Shown one piece after another: positions 24,514 through 31,279 of a DNA stretch of 38,441 nt. Positions within the stretch are counted from its first letter, which is position 1. Each line of letters opens with the position of its first letter. The DNA lies in NCBI GenBank assembly GCA_902799185.1, contig CADBZO010000034.1, forward strand, positions 1,078 through 39,518, written 5' to 3'. The stretch comes from an uncultured Bacteroidales bacterium. Its GTDB lineage: Bacteria; Bacteroidota; Bacteroidia; Bacteroidales; Paludibacteraceae. The notes beneath the pieces were generated by a model. It ran no database searches, was not told the origin of the DNA, and saw nothing but the letters and a program-made list of their open reading frames with translations. The translations under genes and the position numbers were made by a program.

Positions 24514-25405
24514 AATCATCATTTGCATTGAGCCATCGTATGGCTTTGTCGCGCCGGAACCAAGTCATCTGGCGTTTGGCATAATGGCGGGTGTTCTGCT
24601 GAATCAGTTCGATTGCCCTGTTCAGGTCGTACTCGCCGTCCATATAGGCGAACAACTCGCGGTATCCTACCGTCTGGAGGCTGTTCAGATGGCGCTTGGG
24701 ATAAACCGCCTTGGCTTCCTCCACCAGTCCGTTCTCCACCATCTGCAAGACACGCCGGTTGATACGGTCGTAGAGTTCTTCGCGGGGACGGGTGAGCGCT
24801 ATCTTCAGTATATGGAAAGGCCGCTGCCTGACAGCGCCGGAACGCAGCGACGAATAGGGTCTCCCCGTCGTCATACACAGCTCCACGCAGTGCGCCAGCC
24901 GTACCGGGTTGCTGCGGTCCACCGTCTCCCAATAGGAGGGGTCCAGGCGCTGCACCTCGGACTGAAGCCATGCCAACCCCTGCTCCTCATACCGCCGGCT
25001 CACCTCCGCACGTATCTCCGCGGGAACGGCGGGTAGGTCGTCCAGGCCGTTGCATACCGCGTCGGCGTAAAGCATCGACCCTCCGGTCATGACGAGGATG
25101 TCATGCGTCCGGAACAGCTCCTGCATCAGCGCCAGCGCGTCCCGCTCGTACCGGCCGGCGTTATAGTCCTCCTCCAGCTCCCGCACAGCGACGAAATAAT
25201 GCTTCACCCGCGCTTGTTCTTCGGCCGTAGGAGCAGCGGTACCGACCGGTATGGAACGGAAGAGCTGGCGGCTGTCACAGTTCAGTATCGGACAGCCGTA
25301 ATATTCCGCCAGCCGGAGCGACAGCTCCGTCTTGCCGACTCCCGTAGGACCCAAGAGCAAAACTAACGTTTTGCGATTTGACAGTTGACAGTTGATAGTT
25401 GACAA
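24452..25405 (-). CDS. miaA: tRNA dimethylallyltransferase
   Basis: MiaA transfers the dimethylallyl group to A37 of tRNAs reading UNN codons. The 317-aa product shows the P-loop GPTGVGKTE (residues 19-27), the Asp of LNCDSRQLF, the GGSMLY motif, VGYRELFAY and the C-terminal NTRHYAKRQMTWFRRD. The start is unusual. There is no in-frame ATG between the upstream stop (25421-25423) and the P-loop. The first usable start is a TTG at 25405-25403 that lies within a 7-bp repeat array (25380-25421), giving MSTINCQLSNRK before the usual TLVLLLGPTG. Translation may depend on re-initiation after the upstream gene. The 3' end overlaps the PKD lipoprotein gene. Confidence 0.95.
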   Translation of the reverse strand: MSTINCQLSNRKTLVLLLGPTGVGKTELSLRLAEYYGCPILNCDSRQLFRSIPVGTAAPTAEEQARVKHYFVAVRELEEDYNAGRYERDALALMQELFRTHDILVMTGGSMLYADAVCNGLDDLPAVPAEIRAEVSRRYEEQGLAWLQSEVQRLDPSYWETVDRSNPVRLAHCVELCMTTGRPYSSLRSGAVRQRPFHILKIALTRPREELYDRINRRVLQMVENGLVEEAKAVYPKRHLNSLQTVGYRELFAYMDGEYDLNRAIELIQQNTRHYAKRQMTWFRRDKAIRWLNANDDYEKNILLIDSWLRADGVQEE

Positions 25406-25421
25406 TTGACAGTTGACAGTT
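25380..25421 (-). repeat. Six 7-bp units spanning the miaA start
   Basis: gacagtt, gacagtt, gatagtt, gacaatt, gacagtt, gacagtt. The array fills the gap between the stop of the pRiA4b-like gene and miaA and encodes the first residues of MiaA. Confidence 0.85.
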
Positions 25422-25972
25422 TAGAACATGGTGCCGTCGTCAAAACTCAGATCCTGGAAGCCGTCCATGTCAATGTCGCCCAAGTCGTATTCGTCCTTGA
25501 ACTCGTCATCGAACATGAAATCGTCGTTTCCTCCTTTAGCTCCCATGCCCGCCAGCGGATCTTCCGACTTGAGCTGCTTGGGCGCCTTGCCACGGCTCTC
25601 AACGCACTCCACACCGGTCATCGAGCCCGGTTTGATCTCCTTGAGCGAGCCGAAGAAATAGCGCTCGAACATCGGGTCAAAGATGTAGATAAGCCGCTGT
25701 CCCTGCTCCTTGATGAGGTCGCTCAGACGGGTGGACTCCATGACCATATTGTCGTATTCAAAGGAGGAGTCCATCTCCACGAGCGTCACTTCCTGGCCCT
25801 TCTCCCACTCGTCGTTACAGAGGAAGAAAGAAGTCATCTGATCGTCGGGATAATTGACGGACTGAAGGATAGCCTTGTGCAGATCCAGGAACGTGGCATC
25901 CGCATCCGCCTCAAACACGCGGCGGAAATTCGGGTCGCCCTCTTCGCACGAAAAAGTAAATCTATATATCAT
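25421..25972 (-). CDS. Plasmid pRiA4b ORF-3-like (IS1096 passenger TnpR-type) protein
   Basis: The 183-aa cytoplasmic protein begins MIYRFTFSCEEGDPNFRRVF and continues with FLDLHKAILQSVNY and LIYIFDPMFERYFFGSL, the conserved blocks of the pRiA4b ORF-3-like family, a fold of unknown biochemical role found widely in Bacteroidetes chromosomes. The C-terminal third is acidic and Asp/Phe-rich (DEFKDEYDLGDIDMDGFQDL), probably disordered. I chose ATG 25972 over an upstream non-ATG start at 26002 because it begins at the conserved IYRFTF strand and sits 20 bp after the promoter -7 box. It is the first gene of the five-gene minus-strand operon. Confidence 0.9.
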   Translation of the reverse strand: MIYRFTFSCEEGDPNFRRVFEADADATFLDLHKAILQSVNYPDDQMTSFFLCNDEWEKGQEVTLVEMDSSFEYDNMVMESTRLSDLIKEQGQRLIYIFDPMFERYFFGSLKEIKPGSMTGVECVESRGKAPKQLKSEDPLAGMGAKGGNDDFMFDDEFKDEYDLGDIDMDGFQDLSFDDGTMF

Positions 25973-25991
25973 AATTTCAAAAATTAGCGCA

Positions 25992-26023
25992 CAAAGGTAC
26001 AATTATTTTTGCATATATGCAAA
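25992..26023 (-). promoter_or_regulatory. Bacteroidetes-type promoter of the miaA operon
   Basis: Minus-strand TTTG (26023-26020), 20-bp spacer and TACCTTTG (25999-25992) match the consensus at every position. A palindrome gcatatatgc (26011-26020) sits in the spacer. Confidence 0.8.
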
Positions 26024-26070
26024 TAAATAGCTGTTTTTTTGCAAAAAAACATACATATATCCTTGCGCGC

Positions 26071-26101
26071 TTGCGTATATCATTTTTTTTTCGTACCTTT
26101 G
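26071..26101 (+). promoter_or_regulatory. Bacteroidetes-type promoter of the pot operon
   Basis: TACCTTTG (26094-26101) matches the -7 consensus, with TTGC (26071-26074) 19 bp upstream as a partial -33. It is divergent from the miaA-operon promoter about 50 bp away. The leader to the potA ATG is about 140 nt. Confidence 0.65.
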
Positions 26102-26191
26102 CCGCCGATTTTGCACAAGTGTGCACGTATGCGCTGTATGCGTATGCGAAAATGTATAACCAAAATAATTGTTTTATGATTTATTCGGAGT

Positions 26192-26228
26192 ACAGAAACC
26201 CGATTTAGGGGCACAGAAACCGATTTAG
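26192..26228 (+). promoter_or_regulatory. Direct repeat in the potA leader
   Basis: acagaaacccgatttag (26192-26208) and acagaaaccgatttag (26213-26228) are separated by 4 bp and end 13 bp before the potA ATG. They may be a binding site or a leader structure controlling polyamine transporter synthesis. Confidence 0.5.
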
Positions 26229-26241
26229 TTTGTTTTAAAAA

Positions 26242-27729
26242 ATGGGAAAAAATCCGTTTATCATTGAGGTGAACCATGTCTCAAAGCGTTTTGAGGATGG
26301 CAAGTATGCCCTCAACGACGTAAGCCTTCAAGTGAAGAAGGGAGAGTTCGTCACTATTCTTGGCCCTTCGGGCTGCGGTAAAACAACCCTGCTGCGCTGC
26401 ATAGCGGGCTTCCAGGTAGCCAGTTCCGGCGACATCCTGCTCAAAGGGGAGGATGTAACGAAGACGCCTCCCTACGAGCGCCCCGTGAACACGGTATTCC
26501 AGAAATACGCGTTGTTTCCGCATCTGAATGTATTCAACAATGTAGCCTTCGGTTTGAAGCTGAAAAAGATAGCGCCCGACGTGATCAAGAAGAAAGTGCG
26601 GCGCGCGCTGAAGATGGCGAACATGACGGGTTACGAGGAGCGCAAAGTCGATACCCTGAGTGGCGGTCAGCAGCAACGCGTAGCCATCGCCCGCGCCATC
26701 GTCAACGAGCCGGAAGTGCTGCTGCTGGACGAACCGCTGAGTGCACTCGACCTGAAGATGCGGCACGACATGCAGATCGAGCTCAAAGAGCTGCACGAGA
26801 AACTCGGTATCACCTTTATCTACGTGACCCACGACCAGGAGGAGGCGTTGACGCTGAGCGATCGCGTGGTAGTGATGAACGAAGGGAAAATCAAACAAAT
26901 CGGTACTCCGACAGATATATACAACGAACCGCAGAACTGCTTCGTAGCCGATTTCATCGGCGAGAGCAACATCCTCTCGGGCCGGATGATCCGCGACCGC
27001 AAGGTACAGTTCCTGGGACTGGAGTTCGATTGTATCGACGAAGGCTTCGGCGAAGACGTACCCGTCGATGTAGTCATCCGACCGGAAGATATCTACCTCT
27101 GGAAAGTCGAAAGTCAAAAGTCGAAAGTCGAAAGCGATAAGGGTCCCGATGCCGCCTCGCAGGCTGATCTGGACGAGGAGGACAGGGTGCCGAAAGGCAA
27201 GTTCACCAAATGGTACGGGACCGTACAGAGCTGTATCTTCAAGGGCGTGCATTACGAGATGCGCGTGCTGACACCCGACGGCTACGAGTTTCTCATCCAG
27301 GACTATCATGAGTTCCTGCCGGGCACGGAAGTGGGTATGCTCGTCAAGCCCGAAGATATCCAGATTGTCAAGAAAGAGCACTATATCTACAATTATTTTG
27401 ACGGCGAGATCACCAAGAACGGCAAAGTGCGTTTCATTGATGCCGAATGGGAAGTGATGCCGCAACAGATAGAAGGCTTCGAGCCGGGCGAGAAGGTGCA
27501 GGTCCGCGTGCCTTTCCGTTCCATCGACCTGCAGGACTACGAAGAGGAAGGCACGCTCTCCGGAGAAGTGCATTTCATCCTCTACAAGGGCAACCACTAC
27601 CACCTGACCATCCGCACCGACGAAGGCCATGATATCTACGTCAACACCAATGACGTGTGGGACGACGGCGATCGCGTAGGTATCGTCATTCCGGCGAAAG
27701 AGATATTAATCAGCAAAGCTGATAATTGA
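26242..27729 (+). CDS. potA: Spermidine/putrescine ABC transporter ATP-binding protein
   Basis: PotA powers polyamine import on the cytoplasmic face. The 495-aa protein has Walker [10 protein letters not shown] (41-49), Q-loop Q87, the signature LSGGQ (139-143), Walker B VLLLDEP (159-165) and the H-loop His 197. It is longer than the usual 350-380 aa because the C-terminal regulatory part holds additional TOBE-like segments ([18 protein letters not shown], then [19 protein letters not shown]). Bacteroidetes homologues also tend to be long. Residues about 287-298 are encoded by a 7-bp repeat array (27102-27136), a Lys/Ser/Glu-rich linker between the first TOBE strands. It is the first gene of potABCD, and its stop lies within the repeat array that separates it from potB. 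Confidence 0.96.
   Translation: MGKNPFIIEVNHVSKRFEDGKYALNDVSLQVKKGEFVTILGPSGCGKTTLLRCIAGFQVASSGDILLKGEDVTKTPPYERPVNTVFQKYALFPHLNVFNNVAFGLKLKKIAPDVIKKKVRRALKMANMTGYEERKVDTLSGGQQQRVAIARAIVNEPEVLLLDEPLSALDLKMRHDMQIELKELHEKLGITFIYVTHDQEEALTLSDRVVVMNEGKIKQIGTPTDIYNEPQNCFVADFIGESNILSGRMIRDRKVQFLGLEFDCIDEGFGEDVPVDVVIRPEDIYLWKVESQKSKVESDKGPDAASQADLDEEDRVPKGKFTKWYGTVQSCIFKGVHYEMRVLTPDGYEFLIQDYHEFLPGTEVGMLVKPEDIQIVKKEHYIYNYFDGEITKNGKVRFIDAEWEVMPQQIEGFEPGEKVQVRVPFRSIDLQDYEEEGTLSGEVHFILYKGNHYHLTIRTDEGHDIYVNTNDVWDDGDRVGIVIPAKEILISKADN
27102..27136 (+). repeat. Five 7-bp units inside potA
   Basis: gaaagtc, gaaagtc, aaaagtc, gaaagtc, gaaagcg (35 bp) encode the linker [15 protein letters not shown] and keep the frame open. 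Confidence 0.85.
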
Positions 27730-27783
27730 CAATTGAGAATTGAGAATTGACAATTGAGAATTGAGAATTGAGAATTGACAATT
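27721..27783 (+). repeat. Nine 7-bp units between potA and potB
   Basis: The units are gataatt, gacaatt or gagaatt throughout. The array includes the potA stop codon and ends directly at the potB ATG, filling the whole intercistronic gap. Confidence 0.88.
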
Positions 27784-28578
27784 ATGAGTAAAGTGATTCA
27801 GATATTTTCAAGCCGCCGGACATGGGCATGGCCGTATGTGCTGTTCATGCTGCTATTCGTGGTGCTGCCGCTGATTCTGGTAGGTTACTACGCTCTCACG
27901 GACATCAACGGGCAGTTCACGCTACGTAATTTCGCGAAGTTCTTTACGCATAGCGAGGCTATCCAGACTTTTCTCTATTCAGTCATGATAGCGGTGTTCA
28001 ACACCGTGATATGTCTGCTGGTGGGTTATCCGGCGGCGTACGTCATGGCGCAGGAGGATTTCAAGACACCCAAAGTGATGGCCATGCTGTTTATCCTGCC
28101 GATGTGGATCAATTTCCTGCTGCGGACGGTAGCGACGGTAGAACTGTTCAACATGCTGGGGCTGCCGTTAGGCGAAGGGGCATTACTCTTCGGATTATGC
28201 TATGACTATCTGCCGTTTATGATCTACCCTATTTACAACACGCTGCAGAAGATGGACTACTCTCTGGTGGAAGCGGCGCAGGACTTAGGAGCCAACCGGT
28301 GGCAGAGTTTCTGGAAAGTCATCGTGCCCCTCTCCATGCCCGGTGTGTATAGCGGCGTGGTAATGGTGTTCATGCCGACTGTCTCCACCTTCGCCATCGC
28401 AGAGCTGCTGACGCATAACAACATCAAACTGTTCGGCAGCCTCATCCAGGACTATATCACCACGACCGACCTGCTGAACTACGGCGCCGTGCTGAGCCTC
28501 GTGCTGCTGATTATCATCGGTCTCACGTCGTTCTTCGGCGACAATGACTCCGAAGGAGAGAAAGGAGGGATGGTATGA
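27784..28578 (+). CDS. potB: Spermidine/putrescine ABC transporter permease PotB
   Basis: The 264-aa inner-membrane permease has about six transmembrane segments, starting with YVLFMLLFVVLPLILVGYYA. The permease coupling (EAA) loop is EAAQDLGANRWQSFWKVIVP at about residue 160. I chose ATG 27784 (MSKVIQIFSSRRTW) rather than a TTG nine bases upstream, which lies in the repeat array. The stop overlaps the potC start (ATGA, 28575-28578). With PotC it forms the membrane channel for polyamines delivered by PotD. Confidence 0.95.
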   Translation: MSKVIQIFSSRRTWAWPYVLFMLLFVVLPLILVGYYALTDINGQFTLRNFAKFFTHSEAIQTFLYSVMIAVFNTVICLLVGYPAAYVMAQEDFKTPKVMAMLFILPMWINFLLRTVATVELFNMLGLPLGEGALLFGLCYDYLPFMIYPIYNTLQKMDYSLVEAAQDLGANRWQSFWKVIVPLSMPGVYSGVVMVFMPTVSTFAIAELLTHNNIKLFGSLIQDYITTTDLLNYGAVLSLVLLIIIGLTSFFGDNDSEGEKGGMV

Positions 28579-29981
28579 TAGACCGCTTCGCTAAAAGAGT
28601 AAAGACCGCTACGCTAAAGGAACAAAGACAAGTTACTATCGGCCGATACATATTTGTCCTTATTCTTTATTCCTTATTCTTTATTCCTCTTTCCGCCCAG
28701 TCGAACCTGACGTTCGACCTGAAGGTCGGTGCAACGGGCAAAGTAGCGGTATTGACGGATTTCCCGGAGAGCTACTCCGGCGAAAAAGTAAATATCCGAA
28801 TAGGAGAAATAGTTGAACCGGATAAACTGGAAAAACCGGATGAAATAGACTTCATCTTCTCCTCCCTTGAGCAGAGGCCGGGAGGGTTTTCCGGCTTCAG
28901 CGAGGTCTATCGCTTCACGGAGGACGGAACGGAATGGACAGTATGGCGGAACAAGAAAGAGATCAAGAACCGCGCTCAGCGTGTGCTGGTGAACAATGCC
29001 TATAACGCCTTCGAGAAGTACCTGCACGAGGCCACCGAGAGCCGGCGCAGCTACGGCTGGATATGGTTTGTGTTCGCCGGACTGATGCTTCTGGGAGCCT
29101 CCATCTATGGCGGCTACGTCTTTATCGAGCGGCGCAAGGAGAGAGAGCTGAGCGCGGTAGAACAAGAGACACTCCGCCGCAAAAGGATGGGCAAAAGACG
29201 GCATTATATCTCGCAGGCCTACCTATGGCTGCTGTTGGTCGTGCTGTACGCTCCGATTGCCTTGATAGCCGTCTTCTCGTTTACGAAGAGCAAGGTGCTG
29301 GGCAACTGGACGGGCTTCTCGCTCGATCTGTACGCCAACCTCTTTACGGGTCAGGCGGACGCGGGTCTGAACAGCGCCATCTGGTACACGGTGGTCATCG
29401 CGCTCATCGCGGCGGTCAGCTCCACCATCCTCGGTACACTCGCCGCCATCGGTATCTATAACATGCGTGCCCGCAGCAGAAAGGTGGTCAGTTTCCTGAA
29501 TTCCGTGCCGATGATCAACCCGGATATCATCACGGGTATATCTCTCTTTCTGCTGTTCGTGGCGTTAGGTATGAGCCAAGGTCTCGCAACCGTGTGCATC
29601 GCCCATGTGGTGTTCTGTACGCCATACGTGGTATTGAGTGTGCTTCCCCGTCTGAGCCGGATGAATCCCAACACGTATGAAGCAGCGCTGGATTTAGGTG
29701 CTACGCCGGCGCAGGCACTCAGGATGGTGATGCTGCCGGAGTTATGGCCGGGCATGCTGAGCGGCTTCATCCTCGCGCTGACGCTCTCCGTGGATGATTT
29801 CGGCGTGACGTTTTTCACCAAAGGTTCGGGAGGTCTGGAGACACTATCCACCTTTATCTACTCGGACGCGCGCAAAGGCGGTCTGACACCGGAGTTGAGA
29901 CCGCTGTTCAGCATCATACTATTAGTCATGCTAAGTGTACTGATATATATTAATTTCAAAAACAAAAAAGAAGAAAAATGA
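28575..29981 (+). CDS. potC: PotC-type permease fused to an N-terminal exported domain
   Basis: Residues about 205-468 are a complete PotC permease of normal length (about 264 aa): AYLWLLLVVLYAPIALIAVF starts it, and the EAA loop is EAALDLGATPAQALRMVMLP. In front is a 204-residue extension in the same frame. Residues 1-20 are encoded by the 23-bp tandem repeats. About 24-42 form a signal-peptide-like hydrophobic stretch (YIFVLILYSLFFIPLSAQS) encoded by heptamers. About 43-158 are soluble and presumably periplasmic (for example YRFTEDGTEWTVWRNKKEIK), and about 160-182 is a transmembrane helix followed by a basic/acidic cytoplasmic linker. I know no standard domain for the soluble part. An internal start near MGKRRHYISQ (residue 205) would give an ordinary PotC, but the extension is open, overlaps potB by ATGA and looks protein-like throughout. 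The potD start overlaps the stop. Confidence 0.9.
   Translation: MIDRFAKRVKTATLKEQRQVTIGRYIFVLILYSLFFIPLSAQSNLTFDLKVGATGKVAVLTDFPESYSGEKVNIRIGEIVEPDKLEKPDEIDFIFSSLEQRPGGFSGFSEVYRFTEDGTEWTVWRNKKEIKNRAQRVLVNNAYNAFEKYLHEATESRRSYGWIWFVFAGLMLLGASIYGGYVFIERRKERELSAVEQETLRRKRMGKRRHYISQAYLWLLLVVLYAPIALIAVFSFTKSKVLGNWTGFSLDLYANLFTGQADAGLNSAIWYTVVIALIAAVSSTILGTLAAIGIYNMRARSRKVVSFLNSVPMINPDIITGISLFLLFVALGMSQGLATVCIAHVVFCTPYVVLSVLPRLSRMNPNTYEAALDLGATPAQALRMVMLPELWPGMLSGFILALTLSVDDFGVTFFTKGSGGLETLSTFIYSDARKGGLTPELRPLFSIILLVMLSVLIYINFKNKKEEK
28581..28692 (+). repeat. Two 23-bp units plus heptamer array at the start of potC
   Basis: Units 28581-28603 and 28604-28626 match those at 885-930. Five 7-bp units ccttatt/ctttatt/cctcttt follow at 28658-28692. 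The DNA between and around the heptamers (ttactatc, then acat and tttgtcct) is shared with the start of the outer-membrane protein gene at 34226-34277. Confidence 0.8.
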
Positions 29982-31228
29982 AAAAAACAATCTTTGGTAC
30001 TTTGTACCTTGTGGCTTTGTCCCTTATCATGGTTTCCTGTGGCGGTTCCGACCGTGCTCACCAACTCAAAGTGCTGAACTGGGCGGACTACATTGACGAG
30101 GACGTGAAGACGAACTTCGAGCAGTGGTACTACGACCAGACCGGCGAGAAAGTGCAGCTGGTGTATGAGACCTTCGACATCAACGAGACAGCACTCACCA
30201 AGATTGAGGTGGGGCATGAGGACTATGATGTGTTCTGCCCGTCGGAGTATATCATCGAGCGCATGCTCAAGAAAGGGCTGGTACAGCCGATCCAGAAAGA
30301 ACTGATCGCTGACTCCATCTATTATTTCGACAACATCTCCCCGTTCGTGACGGAGAAGTTCCAGCAGATGGCGCCTTCTGCGGATATCCAAGTGAGTGAC
30401 TACACCGTAGGCTACATGTGGGGAACGACCGGCTTTATCTACAACCCGCAGTTTGTGAACAGCGAGGATTTGCAGAGCTGGGCCGCCGTACTGAATCCGA
30501 AGTTCGAGAATCGCATCCTGATGAAAGACGCTTTCCGCGATGTCTATTCCGTACTGGTACTGTACGCATATGCGGACGCTATCGAGCGCGGCGAGGTGAG
30601 CCGCGACGAGTTGGTGCACGACATCACTCCGGAGCGTGTAGCAGCCGTGAAGGATATACTCCTGAAAGCTAAGAAACAGATATGCGGATGGGAGGTTGAC
30701 TTCGGCAAAGAGGAGATGACCAAAGGCAAAGCATGGCTCAACCTGTCCTGGTCCGGCGACGCACAGTTCGCTATCGAGGAGGCAGCCGAGATGGGCGTGA
30801 TGCTCGATTATATCGTTCCGCAAGAGGGTTCTAACGTATGGTTCGATGGATGGGTAATCCCGAAATACGCCAAGAACGTGAAAGCCGCCACCTATTTTAT
30901 CGACTATATGTGCCGCGCGGACAATGCGCTGGCTAACATGGACGAGATAGGTTATGTATCCTGCGCAGGCGGACCGAACGCCGCAGCTACGATACTGGAG
31001 GAGCAGAACGACGACGAGGAATGGCCCGAGACCGTAGATGCTTCCTATTTCTTCGGCGATGAGGCTATCGAAGTAGACGGCGAGATGCTTGACCCGCACG
31101 CACTGCACCTCAACCCGGTTTACTACGCCGACAAGAGCATCATCGACCGTTGTGCACTGATGCACGACGCCGGCGAGAGCCAGGAGATGCTACTGGAGAT
31201 GTGGAATGAAATCAAACTCGCACGGTGA
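29978..31228 (+). CDS. potD: Spermidine/putrescine-binding lipoprotein PotD
   Basis: The 416-aa solute-binding lipoprotein captures polyamines outside the inner membrane. The signal peptide ends at the lipobox LIMVSC with the acylated Cys at 21. The mature part begins with LKVLNWADYIDEDVKTNFEQ, the classic PotD/PotF opening, followed by YDVFCPSEYIIERMLKKGL, VGYMWGTTGFIYN and WFDGWVIPKYAKN. At DNA level the signal peptide region (29994-30028) is a degenerate 7-bp array. The start overlaps potC by ATGA. A 51-bp gap filled with another 7-bp array separates it from the TPR gene. Confidence 0.96.
   Translation: MKKTIFGTLYLVALSLIMVSCGGSDRAHQLKVLNWADYIDEDVKTNFEQWYYDQTGEKVQLVYETFDINETALTKIEVGHEDYDVFCPSEYIIERMLKKGLVQPIQKELIADSIYYFDNISPFVTEKFQQMAPSADIQVSDYTVGYMWGTTGFIYNPQFVNSEDLQSWAAVLNPKFENRILMKDAFRDVYSVLVLYAYADAIERGEVSRDELVHDITPERVAAVKDILLKAKKQICGWEVDFGKEEMTKGKAWLNLSWSGDAQFAIEEAAEMGVMLDYIVPQEGSNVWFDGWVIPKYAKNVKAATYFIDYMCRADNALANMDEIGYVSCAGGPNAAATILEEQNDDEEWPETVDASYFFGDEAIEVDGEMLDPHALHLNPVYYADKSIIDRCALMHDAGESQEMLLEMWNEIKLAR
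29994..30028 (+). repeat. Five degenerate 7-bp units inside the PotD signal peptide
   Basis: ttggtac, tttgtac, cttgtgg, ctttgtc, ccttatc. They encode FGTLYLVALSLI, the hydrophobic core. Confidence 0.6.
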
Positions 31229-31276
31229 GAGTTAAGAATTAAAAATTAAGAATTAAGAATTCAAAATTCAAAATTC
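31228..31276 (+). repeat. Seven 7-bp units between potD and the TPR gene
   Basis: Units of the type agaatta, aaaatta and aaaattc fill nearly the entire gap, starting inside the potD stop codon. A looser 8-bp periodicity (cattacga, cattacgt, aattacca) continues at about 31279-31310 in the TPR signal peptide. Confidence 0.85.
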
Positions 31277-31279
31277 GTT

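Noticed and set aside
26017-26208. 63-codon plus-strand frame between the divergent promoters
   Set aside because: It spans both promoters and the pot leader; no family resemblance.
26281-27630. 449-codon minus-strand frame opposite potA
   Set aside because: Antisense shadow of a gene with every ABC ATPase motif in place.
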